From: an uncultured Gammaproteobacteria bacterium
Lineage (GTDB): Bacteria; Pseudomonadota; Gammaproteobacteria; UBA6429; Thiohalophilaceae
NCBI GenBank assembly: GCA_937967995.1
Contig: CALBTB010000006.1
Span: forward strand, 248,001-312,000
DNA length: 64,000 bases
Direction: 5' to 3'
In this document: positions 1-8,250 of the stretch, piece by piece
Layout of the letters: each line of letters starts with the position of its first letter
How positions within the stretch are numbered: position 1 is the stretch's first letter
Position numbers and translations under genes: made by a program
Notes under the pieces: model-generated
Databases searched by the model: none
The model's input: only the letters and a program-made list of their open reading frames with translations
What the model was told of the DNA's origin: nothing

Positions 1-441
1 GAGAGTGACATTGTGTATGCATTACGCGCAGGCGCTGATGATTACATGGTCAAACCGGTTAAACGAAACGAGATGCTGGCAAGACTGACAGCATTAGGCA
101 GACGTTTCGGTAACCTGGAAACGGATCAAACCCGGGTGAATACGGAACCCTATAAAATGGATTCCGTTGAATTACAGGTAAACTTTGACAACGAATCCAT
201 TCAACTCACTCGCAAAGAATTCGATCTGGCCCTGTTTCTGTTTCGTAACCCGGGCCGATTATTGAGTCGTGGCCATATCATGGAAAGTGTCTGGGGTCAG
301 AACGCGGAACTCAATACTCGTACCGTCGATACACATGTCAGCGCTATTAGACAGAAAATGAAAATTGCACCTGAGCGCGGTTGGCGTCTGGTTTCCATTT
401 ACGGTTACGGATATCGCCTCGAGCAGGTCAATCAGGCCTGA
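1..441 (+). CDS. OmpR/PhoB-family response regulator, 5' end cut off by window edge
   Basis: The reading frame is open from base 1, so the N-terminus is missing. The first visible residues are the end of a receiver domain (GADDYMVKPVK, holding the conserved lysine-proline of the phosphorylation site). After a short linker comes a winged-helix DNA-binding domain of the Trans_reg_C type, with the typical segments LTRKEFDLALFLFRNPGRLLSR and TRTVDTHVSAIRQK and the wing GYGYRLE near the end. It should be a phosphorylation-dependent transcription factor. It lies 34 bp upstream of a LysM-FecR gene and in line with a CHASE2 histidine kinase, which is its likely partner. The family assignment is secure. 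The cognate pairing and target genes are inferred from position only. Confidence 0.93.
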   Translation, partial: ESDIVYALRAGADDYMVKPVKRNEMLARLTALGRRFGNLETDQTRVNTEPYKMDSVELQVNFDNESIQLTRKEFDLALFLFRNPGRLLSRGHIMESVWGQNAELNTRTVDTHVSAIRQKMKIAPERGWRLVSIYGYGYRLEQVNQA

Positions 442-475
442 AGGCTTGATAATAAATAGCTAATGGGGCGGGAAC

Positions 476-1831
476 ATGAAAATAAAATCCGGATTTATTC
501 TGGTTGGTACGCTGCTGGTTCTGTTCTTGAGTGGACCAGTCATGGCGCGGGACTGGATTTATACAACACGTCCCGGTGATACGCTCTGGGATATCAGTAA
601 AACACATCTCAAATCGGTCAATTACTGGAAACGACTCAAGGAATACAACCGAGTCAATTTACCCACTTATCTGCGACCCGGTATAAGACTTCGTATCCCG
701 GTTGCCTGGCTTAAATATCCGCCCGAAGCGGTGGACGTAATTTTCGTTAATGGTGATGTCAGCGTGATCAGGGCAGATGGCACCAGCCAGGGATTGAAAG
801 CCGGTGACGAATTACTGGTTGGCGATACGGTTCAAAGTCAGGACGGAAATGCCAGTCTGCGCTTTGCAGATGGTTCGACATTGCTCCTGCAATCTGGTAC
901 TACCATCATTTTTGACTCGCTCAGTGCGTATAAACGCACCGGTATGGTGGATACGCGGTTACGTCTGCAACGTGGCAGGATTGAGACGCGAGTCATTCCA
1001 CTGGAAAAATCCGGCTCACGCTATGAAATTATCACACCGGCTGCGGTTGCTGCTGTGCGGGGAACCCAGTACCGCGTCAATGCAGACGCCGAAACGAACC
1101 TGATGCGTGCCGAGGTGCTGGAAGGCCGGGTTGATGTAGCGAATGAAAAGGCCAGTGAATCGGTCAAAGAACGTTACGGTACTCTGACGGAAGCAGGCAA
1201 AAAGCCCAAGCCCCCGGTGAAACTCCTGGACCCGCCACAGCTTGATGATCTGTCTGCAACCATTCGTAAATTCCCGACACAGATTCAATGGCAGGCGTTG
1301 GCAAGGGCGAAGGCTTATCGTGTTCTGGTTGTTGCTGATACCGAAAAACAGGAGCAGGTTTACACTGCCCTGGTCGATGATACCCGTTTGAATTTAGTTA
1401 GCCTGGCTGATGGGACGTACATAATAAAAGTACGTGGTATTGATGAACTGGGTCTGGAAGGGATTAATGCCACCGCCAGGATGACCGTCGATACGCGACT
1501 GGGACCGTCGCTGTTGTCGCCAGAGATACACGAGCCCGTCATAACGGACAGGCAAATCTCGTTTGCCTGGAAGCCGTTGCAACAGGCCCAGGTGTATCAT
1601 GTTCAGATAGCCGGTGACGAGGCATTCACTGACTTGCTGCTTGACGAGCAGACTCAGGAAACAACCGCAGTGATTGATCTGGAAAACGAGCGCGATACCT
1701 ACTATTTTCGAATTCGAGCGGAATCGGAATTGCATGAACAAGGTGAGTTCAGTCCTGTCGTAACAGCACAGCCGGAAAGCCATGGTATCCTGTATTTTTT
1801 CGGTGCGCTTTTGGTGATACTTGCCCTGTAA
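476..1831 (+). CDS. LysM-FecR periplasmic protein with Fn3-like repeats
   Basis: The 451-residue protein starts with a signal peptide (hydrophobic core LVGTLLVLFLSG, cleavage after VMA). A LysM peptidoglycan-binding domain follows (about residues 27-80, RPGDTLWDISK), then a FecR domain (about 95-215, with FADGSTLLLQSG and AAVAAVRGTQYRV). Two Fn3-like beta-sandwich segments follow (about 245-430), and a hydrophobic stretch sits at the extreme C-terminus (GILYFFGALLVILAL) with no basic tail. The start is supported by a strong GGGGCGGGAA ribosome site. FecR domains usually relay periplasmic signals. Its place between an OmpR-type regulator and a CHASE2 kinase (16 bp upstream of the kinase) suggests that it is a cell-wall-tethered accessory sensor. 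That role is inferred. The C-terminal membrane anchor is unusual for a FecR protein. Confidence 0.88.
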   Translation: MKIKSGFILVGTLLVLFLSGPVMARDWIYTTRPGDTLWDISKTHLKSVNYWKRLKEYNRVNLPTYLRPGIRLRIPVAWLKYPPEAVDVIFVNGDVSVIRADGTSQGLKAGDELLVGDTVQSQDGNASLRFADGSTLLLQSGTTIIFDSLSAYKRTGMVDTRLRLQRGRIETRVIPLEKSGSRYEIITPAAVAAVRGTQYRVNADAETNLMRAEVLEGRVDVANEKASESVKERYGTLTEAGKKPKPPVKLLDPPQLDDLSATIRKFPTQIQWQALARAKAYRVLVVADTEKQEQVYTALVDDTRLNLVSLADGTYIIKVRGIDELGLEGINATARMTVDTRLGPSLLSPEIHEPVITDRQISFAWKPLQQAQVYHVQIAGDEAFTDLLLDEQTQETTAVIDLENERDTYYFRIRAESELHEQGEFSPVVTAQPESHGILYFFGALLVILAL

Positions 1832-1847
1832 TTAAAAGAATGTATTC

Positions 1848-4514
1848 ATGGCGGCAACCAGACACGCAAGTCTTACAGAAATCATCAAGTTTGCCCTGTG
1901 GCTGGTTGTCATCTGTGTCAGCCTGATTGCCAGTGATCTGTTCTGGCGTTGGGATCAGTTAGTTTATGATGCACAACAACGCTTATTCACACGCTCACCC
2001 CCTGATGATGTCATTATCGTCGCCATTGATGAAGCCAGCCTGAAAGAACTGGGCAGATGGCCCTGGCGGCGCGATACTCATGCACACCTGATTAGCCGGT
2101 TAAGTCGTGAAGGTGCCAGAGTTATTGCCATGGACATCATTTTTGCCGAGCCGGACTGGCGACACCCGGAAGATGACAAGGCACTAAAAAAAGCGGTGGC
2201 TGAGAGCGGCCGTGTGATTCTGCCTGTACTGGTTGAGCAGGGCAGGCTGGGAAGTGTGTTGCGAGAAACACTGCCATTAACAGAACTGGTTGAAAAAAGC
2301 GCTGGCCTGGGACATGTTCATGTCGAACTTGATCCGGATGGGATTGCGCGAAGTCTTTTTCTCAGGGAAGGGCTTGGCGCGCCACACTGGCCGGCATTGA
2401 GTGTAACAACACTTCGGTTTATTCAACCTGACAGCCTGAAAACCTTGCCAGGTGCGCGTCGTGTTAATGAATCAGACGAAGCCGGTCAGCAAACCTGGGT
2501 ACGCGATTACCACGTCAAGATTCCGTTTTATGGACCACCGGGCCATTTCGCTGCAATCTCATATGCACAGGTGTTAAAAGGCGACTACTCACCCCGGTTA
2601 TTTAATAACCAGGTGGTCTTCGTCGGTCTACCCGCCACCGGACTGGGTGATGCACTGCCGACACCGGTATCGGGCCTCAGTCGTGCCATGCCGGGTGTGG
2701 AGATTAACGCCACGGCTTTTGCCGGGTTACGACAGAACATCATGATCAATGATTTGTCAGCAGGCTGGCGTTATGTATTGAGCATCGTGCTGGCTTTACT
2801 ACCGGTGTTGTTTTTACCTCGTGTTCGTCCGCGCCTGGCCTGGTTATCAGCCGTGTTTGTAATAACGTTAACCATTTTAATCAGCGCATTACTGCTCAGA
2901 ATCTATAACCTGTGGTTTGCACCGGTTGCCGTGTTGTTAACGGTTGTACTGAGTTATCCCATCTGGGGCTGGCGACGTCTCGAGTTTACGATGCGTTACA
3001 TGGACAATGAAATCGCCCAGCTAAACCGTCAGCGTGGTATTCCAGTCGGTGACTTTGATGTCAATGCAGATATAGCCCTGGAATACATCAGTAAATGGAT
3101 GCCGTTGCGTGGACTGGTGTTTTATCAGGAAGACGGGCAAAAACTGTATGCCTGGGGTGACGAACCCGCATTCAGCCGTTTTCAGCCGGCGGTCGATCGC
3201 TGGACGGAATATGCTGAAGATTGTTACTGGTTTCGACAGGGACAGGAATATGGTTCAAACCTGATAGGTGTGCGCTGGTTACATCCACAACTGCCGGATA
3301 AACGTCAGACCAGTATCTTAAACCGCCTGTTATTAAAAATTCGTCCCGTTCCACCGCAACGACCTCAGAATACCTATGAAGTGATTCAGGCCAGAACCCA
3401 GATGGTGCATGAAGCAACCCGCCAGCTGACAAACCTGAAACTTTTTATTGAGACCACGCTGGATCAGATGGCCGACTCGGTACTGGTTGTTAACAGCTTT
3501 GGTCAGGTCATTTTATGTAACCGGCAGGCACGAATTATGTTTGCTGATGGTGGTGAGCTGACAGGCCAATGGATAATGCCGATTCTCAAAACTGTTCACC
3601 TTACGGAGAACCATCGCTGGACTGAAGTGTTCCGGGCATTTTATGAAAGCAGTGAGCCGATACAGGTGCAGGCGCGCATGGCAGATAAATATGATTTACT
3701 TGTCAATGTTTCGCCCATGTATATGGGAGAAGATTATAAATACGACGCCGTCGTTGTGAATGTTTCGAATATCACTTCCCTGGTTGAGAGTGAACGCCGT
3801 CGCAAGGAAGCCTTGTCATTCCTGTCGCACGATATTCGTTCGCCATTGTCTTCTATTCTGGGTCTGACCGAACTGATGGCGTTACCGGGCAAGGAAAAGG
3901 AACTGGCAGCAAACCTGGATCGAATCACCAACTATGCCTGGCGTACAATTCAGTTAGCTGAAGAGTTTGTGCAGATTGCCAGAATGGAAGGTAATGAGCA
4001 GGTTGAGTTTACGGAAATCAATCTGGTTGAAATCGCCGCCAATGCACTTGATCAGGTTTGGGATCAGGCGCAGGCTCGAAGTATTACGTTGCGTCGTGAC
4101 TATGTGGAGACGCAACTGGATTATATCGGCAATCCGCAATTGCTTGAGCGTGCATTTATGAATTTACTTTCAAATGCGATCAAGTACAGCAAACCTTCAA
4201 CAACTGTAACGCTGCATATTAGTAAAGATGACGAAAAGATTATTTGCCGCGTCAGTGATCAGGGGTTTGGTATTCCAAAAGAAGACATTCCCTACATCAT
4301 GGATCGTTTTCGTCGTGTTGAAAAGTCACAGCACGCCAGCATGCAGGGTCTTGGTCTTGGGCTGGCGTTTGTCAAAGTTGTGCTGGAACGGCACGGCGGC
4401 ACCATTCATATAGACAGCAAAATGGACGTAGGCACTTCTATCGAGTTACGGCTTCCCATTACCCCTATTAATCCTGACGATTCGAACATTCGTCTAGCCA
4501 GTAAACTTTCCTGA
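1848..4514 (+). CDS. CHASE2-PAS sensor histidine kinase
   Basis: The 888-residue protein has an N-terminal membrane segment (about 14-30) and a large periplasmic CHASE2 domain (about 40-305, with DVIIVAIDEASLKELGRWPW). Three closely spaced membrane helices follow (about 308-378), then a cytoplasmic linker, a PAS domain (about 535-645), and HisKA plus HATPase_c domains. The phospho-accepting His is residue 661 in LSFLSHDIRSPLSS. The N box is NLLSNAIKYSK and the G boxes are DQGFGIPKED and GLGLGLAF. The kinase looks catalytically complete and has no fused receiver. It is the third gene of the operon with the OmpR-type regulator and LysM-FecR protein, so the three probably form one cell-envelope signalling system. 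The ligand is unknown. Confidence 0.93.
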   Translation: MAATRHASLTEIIKFALWLVVICVSLIASDLFWRWDQLVYDAQQRLFTRSPPDDVIIVAIDEASLKELGRWPWRRDTHAHLISRLSREGARVIAMDIIFAEPDWRHPEDDKALKKAVAESGRVILPVLVEQGRLGSVLRETLPLTELVEKSAGLGHVHVELDPDGIARSLFLREGLGAPHWPALSVTTLRFIQPDSLKTLPGARRVNESDEAGQQTWVRDYHVKIPFYGPPGHFAAISYAQVLKGDYSPRLFNNQVVFVGLPATGLGDALPTPVSGLSRAMPGVEINATAFAGLRQNIMINDLSAGWRYVLSIVLALLPVLFLPRVRPRLAWLSAVFVITLTILISALLLRIYNLWFAPVAVLLTVVLSYPIWGWRRLEFTMRYMDNEIAQLNRQRGIPVGDFDVNADIALEYISKWMPLRGLVFYQEDGQKLYAWGDEPAFSRFQPAVDRWTEYAEDCYWFRQGQEYGSNLIGVRWLHPQLPDKRQTSILNRLLLKIRPVPPQRPQNTYEVIQARTQMVHEATRQLTNLKLFIETTLDQMADSVLVVNSFGQVILCNRQARIMFADGGELTGQWIMPILKTVHLTENHRWTEVFRAFYESSEPIQVQARMADKYDLLVNVSPMYMGEDYKYDAVVVNVSNITSLVESERRRKEALSFLSHDIRSPLSSILGLTELMALPGKEKELAANLDRITNYAWRTIQLAEEFVQIARMEGNEQVEFTEINLVEIAANALDQVWDQAQARSITLRRDYVETQLDYIGNPQLLERAFMNLLSNAIKYSKPSTTVTLHISKDDEKIICRVSDQGFGIPKEDIPYIMDRFRRVEKSQHASMQGLGLGLAFVKVVLERHGGTIHIDSKMDVGTSIELRLPITPINPDDSNIRLASKLS

Positions 4515-4522
4515 AATCCGCC

Positions 4523-4593
4523 TGACAATGTTTGACAGTGTTTCGGTCTAGATTTTGCCGGACTGTCAGAACCTCCATTGTCAAACACTGTCA
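4523..4593. promoter_or_regulatory. Pair of TGTCA-N5-TGTCA direct-repeat boxes in opposite orientation
   Basis: Just after the kinase stop codon there are two boxes. One is TGACA-N5-TGACA at 4523-4537, and the other is TGTCA-N5-TGTCA at 4579-4593. Read on their own strands they are nearly identical (CACTGTCAAACATTGTCAG and CATTGTCAAACACTGTCAG). A single further TGTCA lies at 4564-4568. A third copy is found upstream of alaS. Half-sites one helical turn apart are typical of OmpR/PhoB-family operators, and the half-site resembles the Pho-box CTGTCA, although Pho boxes have an 11-bp period. They probably control the downstream receiver-like gene, perhaps through the regulator at the window start. 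That link is an inference. Confidence 0.5.
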
Positions 4594-4683
4594 GTACTCG
4601 CGCCAGACAACTTACCTCCAGACCCTTTTGATTTAAAATTGGTAGAAAGGACTTAAAGGTATCACTTACCTAAAAGGTTACAT

Positions 4684-5097
4684 ATGCAAAGCGCAGAAAG
4701 TATGAATGACATTGAATGGAAACCGGTTACCCTCGTCGTGGACGAGAATGAACAGCACAGGATGCGGCTTGTCAGCCATTTGCGTGACAGTAACCTCAAT
4801 GTGGTCGAGGCGGCCAGTGTCGACGAGTTGCTAATACAGGTCGACAGCGTGCAACCGAACCTGATTGTGCTCGCCGAGAATATGAAACTGCTGGATGGTT
4901 TTCAGTTATGTGCCCTGTTGCGCGAACACCGGGCCGAATACAAGCTGTACATAGTCCTGTTGCTGGAAGAAGTGTCCCAGTTTAAGCGTTACAAGGCGCA
5001 GAATGTGGGGGCAGATGCGGTTGTTGAGAAACGTTCGGAAACGAACAAAGAATGCTGTCACGTGAAGATAGAGCGCCTGATTCGCTCCCTGGCGTAG
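4684..5097 (+). CDS. Receiver-like protein lacking the phospho-acceptor aspartate
   Basis: The 137-residue protein is a stand-alone receiver-type domain. The start of strand 1 is VTLVVDENE, the segment before the third loop is LIVLAENMKLLDG, and the end is VGADAVVEKRS. By alignment with normal receivers (LLDxxMPxxDG) the phospho-acceptor aspartate is replaced by alanine. One acidic residue of strand 1 and the lysine are retained. It is therefore probably not phosphorylated and may act by protein contact. The N-terminus has about 12 extra residues. An AAAAGG ribosome site precedes the ATG. It lies 169 bp after the CHASE2 kinase, with operator-like repeats between them, so it is probably transcribed separately. 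No output domain is visible. Confidence 0.75.
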   Translation: MQSAESMNDIEWKPVTLVVDENEQHRMRLVSHLRDSNLNVVEAASVDELLIQVDSVQPNLIVLAENMKLLDGFQLCALLREHRAEYKLYIVLLLEEVSQFKRYKAQNVGADAVVEKRSETNKECCHVKIERLIRSLA

Positions 5098-5172
5098 CAG
5101 GCCTATGACAGACAGGATGTGGGGGGTAAGATATTCTGCCAGTCATACGCCTGCGCCATTAGCGTCACGTCA

Positions 5173-5313
5173 TCATCCCTGGACCATATAAACCATTACC
5201 TGGAACACCAGCCAGCCGATACCGATCATTGTGCCAATCATGGTGGCCACGGTGGCACCTGCCAGGGTTGTCCACTTGGTTACGTTCGTCATGTAGCGTG
5301 TAGCTGTTGTCAT
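5173..5313 (-). CDS. Putative 46-residue single-span membrane micro-protein
   Basis: A short reverse-strand frame begins MTTATRYMTNVTKW and continues with about 28 mostly small and hydrophobic residues (GATVATMIGTMIGIGWLVFQV), ending MVYMVQG. This is the profile of a single transmembrane helix with a basic, cytoplasmic N-terminus. A good ribosome site (GAGAGGG, 7 bases before the ATG) supports translation. It lies alone between the receiver-like gene and alaS and is transcribed away from alaS. The TGTCA repeat at 5409-5423 lies about 95 bp upstream of its start. I do not recognise the family. The evidence is the ribosome site plus the amphipathic layout, so this is a candidate, not a certain gene. 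Confidence 0.5.
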   Translation of the reverse strand: MTTATRYMTNVTKWTTLAGATVATMIGTMIGIGWLVFQVMVYMVQG

Positions 5314-5408
5314 TTCGGTTCCCTCTCACCAATAATTGTTTGAATAATTCTGTTCTGTGTATGAAACAACATGGCGAATGGGTTAACAAACGAACAATTG
5401 TTCGACAT

Positions 5409-5444
5409 TGTCAGAAACTGTCAGCTACACGGAGGGAGTATAAT
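5409..5444 (+). promoter_or_regulatory. alaS-side promoter with TGTCA operator in place of the -35 box
   Basis: A perfect -10 hexamer TATAAT lies at 5439-5444. The region where a -35 box would lie is occupied by a TGTCA-N5-TGTCA direct repeat (5409-5413 and 5419-5423), the third copy of the motif seen after the CHASE2 kinase gene. An operator overlapping -35 with no good TTGACA is the layout of OmpR/PhoB-type class II activation. A second TATAAT at 5502-5507 nearer alaS may be the basal promoter. Direction and target (alaS or a short leader) are uncertain. Confidence 0.45.
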
Positions 5445-5540
5445 AACCATATGAATTTTAAGAGAAATGACGCTAACGCCATGCACACGAGAAAAGTAAT
5501 ATATAATCCCTCGCTGTCGTCCGAATGCAAATGATGAAGT

Positions 5541-8168
5541 ATGAATAGTGCCGAAATTCGAACCGCTTTCCTGACCTATTTTGCCGATCAGGGTCATGAA
5601 ATCGTGCCATCCAGCTCACTCGTCCCGGGAAATGATCCGACCCTGCTGTTCACCAATGCCGGGATGGTCCAGTTCAAGGACGTCTTTTTAGGACTGGACA
5701 AGCGTAGCTATGTCCGGGCGGTCAGTTCGCAGCGCTGCGTACGGGCCGGTGGTAAACATAATGACCTGGAAAACGTGGGTTACACGGCACGGCATCATAC
5801 TTTTTTTGAGATGCTGGGTAACTTCAGCTTTGGCGACTATTTCAAACAGGATGCGATTCGATTTGCCTGGGAATTTCTAACCCAGGTGATGAAACTGCCT
5901 GCCGAACGTCTCTGGGTCACCGTCTACCAGGATGACGAAGAAGCAGCCGATATCTGGCTCAACGAAATTGGCATCGACAAACAGCGCTTTTCCCGCATTG
6001 GTGACAAGCCGGGCGCGAAACAATACGTCAGCGACAACTTCTGGGCCATGGGCGACACCGGACCCTGTGGTCCGTGCAGCGAGATTTTTTATGATCACGG
6101 TGAGGCTGTACCCGGTGGTCCACCGGGAACACCGGATGAAGACGGTGATCGCTATGTCGAAATCTGGAACCTGGTTTTCATGCAGTACAACCGTGACAAA
6201 CAGGGGACGCTGACACCATTACCGAAACCGTCCGTGGATACGGGCATGGGTCTCGAACGACTGGCAGCGGTGATGCAGGGTGTACACAGTAATTATGGCA
6301 TCGATCTGTTTAAGCACCTGATACGCGACGCGGCCAGGGTGACCGATACCACTGATCTGACGAATAACTCGCTCAAGGTAATTGCCGATCACATTCGTTC
6401 CTGCTGTTTCCTGATCAGCGACGGTGTTGTGCCGTCGAATGAGGGGCGCGGTTATGTGCTGCGGCGGATAATCCGTCGTGCCATTCGGCACGGTCACAAA
6501 CTGGGCATGCGGCAACCGTTTTTCCACAAGCTGGTGGCGAGTCTGGAAAAGGAAATGGGTGAGGCTTATTCGGAACTGACTCAGCATAAAGACATGATCG
6601 AGCGCGTGCTGCGTCAGGAAGAAGAGCGCTTTGCAGAAACCCTCGACCAGGGTATGCAGATTCTGGATGATGCGATTCAGCAATTAAAAGGCAAGCGAAT
6701 TCCCGGCGATGTCGTTTTCAAACTCTATGATACCTACGGTTTTCCGGCAGACCTGACGGCTGACGTGGCACGTGAACGGGGTTTGCAGATAGATGAGGCC
6801 GGTTTCGATCAGGCCATGACGGAACAACGTGAGCGGGCGCGTGCCAGCAAATCGTTTGCGGTCGATTATTCACAGAGCATCGACATCAAGACCGCTACGG
6901 ATTTCACGGGATATGACCAGGTCGAAGGAGAAAGCGAGGTCCTGGCTATATATAAGGAAGGGCAGACTGCGAAAGCGCTTGAAGCCGGTGAATCAGGTAT
7001 GGTGATCCTCAATCTCACACCGTTTTATGCCGAGTCGGGCGGTCAGATCGGTGACAGTGGATTGTTGTCCAGTGACTCCGGAAAGTTTGCCGTGCAGGAT
7101 ACACAAAAGCAGGGCAACGATGTGTACGGACATTTGGGAACCATGCTGGATGGGCGAATTGAAGTCGGTCAGATGTTGACAGCACGCATTGATACACAAC
7201 GCCGCCAGGATATTAAATATAACCATTCCGCGACACACCTTTTACACGCCGCACTGCGCAAGGTGTTGGGTGATCATGTTCAGCAAAAAGGATCGCTGGT
7301 CGACTCGGAGCGTTTGCGTTTTGACTTTGCCCATTTTGAACCGGTGACCCCTGAGCAACTACGAACCATCGAAGATATGGTCAATGAAGAAATCAGAAAA
7401 AATCACGCGGTCGAGACCAGCCTGATGTCACAGGATGAGGCCGTGAAATCTGGTGCAGTGGCGTTGTTTGGCGAGAAATATGGCGATACGGTGCGGGTGC
7501 TGAAGATGGGCGAATTTTCCATGGAACTGTGTGGCGGTACACACGTGAATCGCACCGGTGATATCGGCCTGATGAAAATTATCAGTGAAACTGGTATTGC
7601 AGCCGGTGTTCGGCGTATCGAGGCGGTGACCGGTCGACATGCCACAGACTGGATTGAGCAGCAGGAAGAAAAGCTGGTACGCATTGCCGATCTTGTCAGA
7701 GGTAATCGGGATGATGCGCTGGACAAGGTCAAACAGCTGGTTGATCGCGGCAAACAACTGGAAAAAGAATTACAGCAACTCAAGTCAAAACTGGCTTCCA
7801 GTGCAGGTAGTGATCTGGCCTCTCAGGCACAGGACATAAACGGAATTAAAGTACTTGCGGCAAAACTCGAAGGTGCTGATGTTCCGACCCTGCGCAGTAC
7901 ACTTGATCAACTCAAAAACAAACTGGGTGCAGCGGCCGTGGTGCTTGCTGCCGTCAACAATGGCAAAATCAGTCTCGTTGCCGGTGTGACCAAGGAACAG
8001 ACCAAACTGATCAAGGCGGGGGATCTGGTCAATGCCGTCGCGACACAGGTGGGCGGCAAAGGCGGAGGTCGACCGGATATGGCACAGGCAGGTGGAACTG
8101 ATCCTGACGCCCTCGACGGCGCACTCGCATCGGTCCCGGACTGGATACGGGCTCAATTAGCTTCCTGA
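5541..8168 (+). CDS. alaS: Alanyl-tRNA synthetase
   Basis: Full-length (875 residues) class IIc synthetase that charges tRNA-Ala with alanine in the cytoplasm. The N-terminal catalytic domain opens with the family signature MNSAEIRTAFLTYFADQGHE and contains the class II core. The editing domain carries the zinc-site motifs HSATH (His562, His566) and CGGTH (Cys664, His668). The C-Ala domain ends with the glycine-rich GGKGGGRPDMAQAGG segment typical of the family. It is followed by lysC and csrA, a gene order common in gammaproteobacteria. No recA or recX gene precedes it here; instead a receiver-like signalling gene and a micro-ORF do. Confidence 0.98.
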   Translation: MNSAEIRTAFLTYFADQGHEIVPSSSLVPGNDPTLLFTNAGMVQFKDVFLGLDKRSYVRAVSSQRCVRAGGKHNDLENVGYTARHHTFFEMLGNFSFGDYFKQDAIRFAWEFLTQVMKLPAERLWVTVYQDDEEAADIWLNEIGIDKQRFSRIGDKPGAKQYVSDNFWAMGDTGPCGPCSEIFYDHGEAVPGGPPGTPDEDGDRYVEIWNLVFMQYNRDKQGTLTPLPKPSVDTGMGLERLAAVMQGVHSNYGIDLFKHLIRDAARVTDTTDLTNNSLKVIADHIRSCCFLISDGVVPSNEGRGYVLRRIIRRAIRHGHKLGMRQPFFHKLVASLEKEMGEAYSELTQHKDMIERVLRQEEERFAETLDQGMQILDDAIQQLKGKRIPGDVVFKLYDTYGFPADLTADVARERGLQIDEAGFDQAMTEQRERARASKSFAVDYSQSIDIKTATDFTGYDQVEGESEVLAIYKEGQTAKALEAGESGMVILNLTPFYAESGGQIGDSGLLSSDSGKFAVQDTQKQGNDVYGHLGTMLDGRIEVGQMLTARIDTQRRQDIKYNHSATHLLHAALRKVLGDHVQQKGSLVDSERLRFDFAHFEPVTPEQLRTIEDMVNEEIRKNHAVETSLMSQDEAVKSGAVALFGEKYGDTVRVLKMGEFSMELCGGTHVNRTGDIGLMKIISETGIAAGVRRIEAVTGRHATDWIEQQEEKLVRIADLVRGNRDDALDKVKQLVDRGKQLEKELQQLKSKLASSAGSDLASQAQDINGIKVLAAKLEGADVPTLRSTLDQLKNKLGAAAVVLAAVNNGKISLVAGVTKEQTKLIKAGDLVNAVATQVGGKGGGRPDMAQAGGTDPDALDGALASVPDWIRAQLAS

Positions 8169-8250
8169 TCAGCCCCTTGCGGCTTTCATTTACTGCATTT
8201 TTAGTGTTTAATCAGCGCCTTTTTTAGATTCCGGGGACATCGGGGACATA

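Noticed and set aside
5165..5389. 74-residue reverse frame overlapping the micro-ORF
   Set aside because: It is His/Asn-rich and non-hydrophobic with no ribosome site; the micro-ORF in another frame is the better candidate.
5451..5534. 27-codon frame (MNFKRNDANAMHTRK) between the TATAAT at 5439 and alaS
   Set aside because: It has no clear ribosome site and no regulatory repeat of alanine codons; it could be a leader but evidence is too thin.
6219..6683. 154-residue frame antisense to alaS
   Set aside because: It is a shadow of the conserved synthetase coding sequence, without ribosome site or family features.
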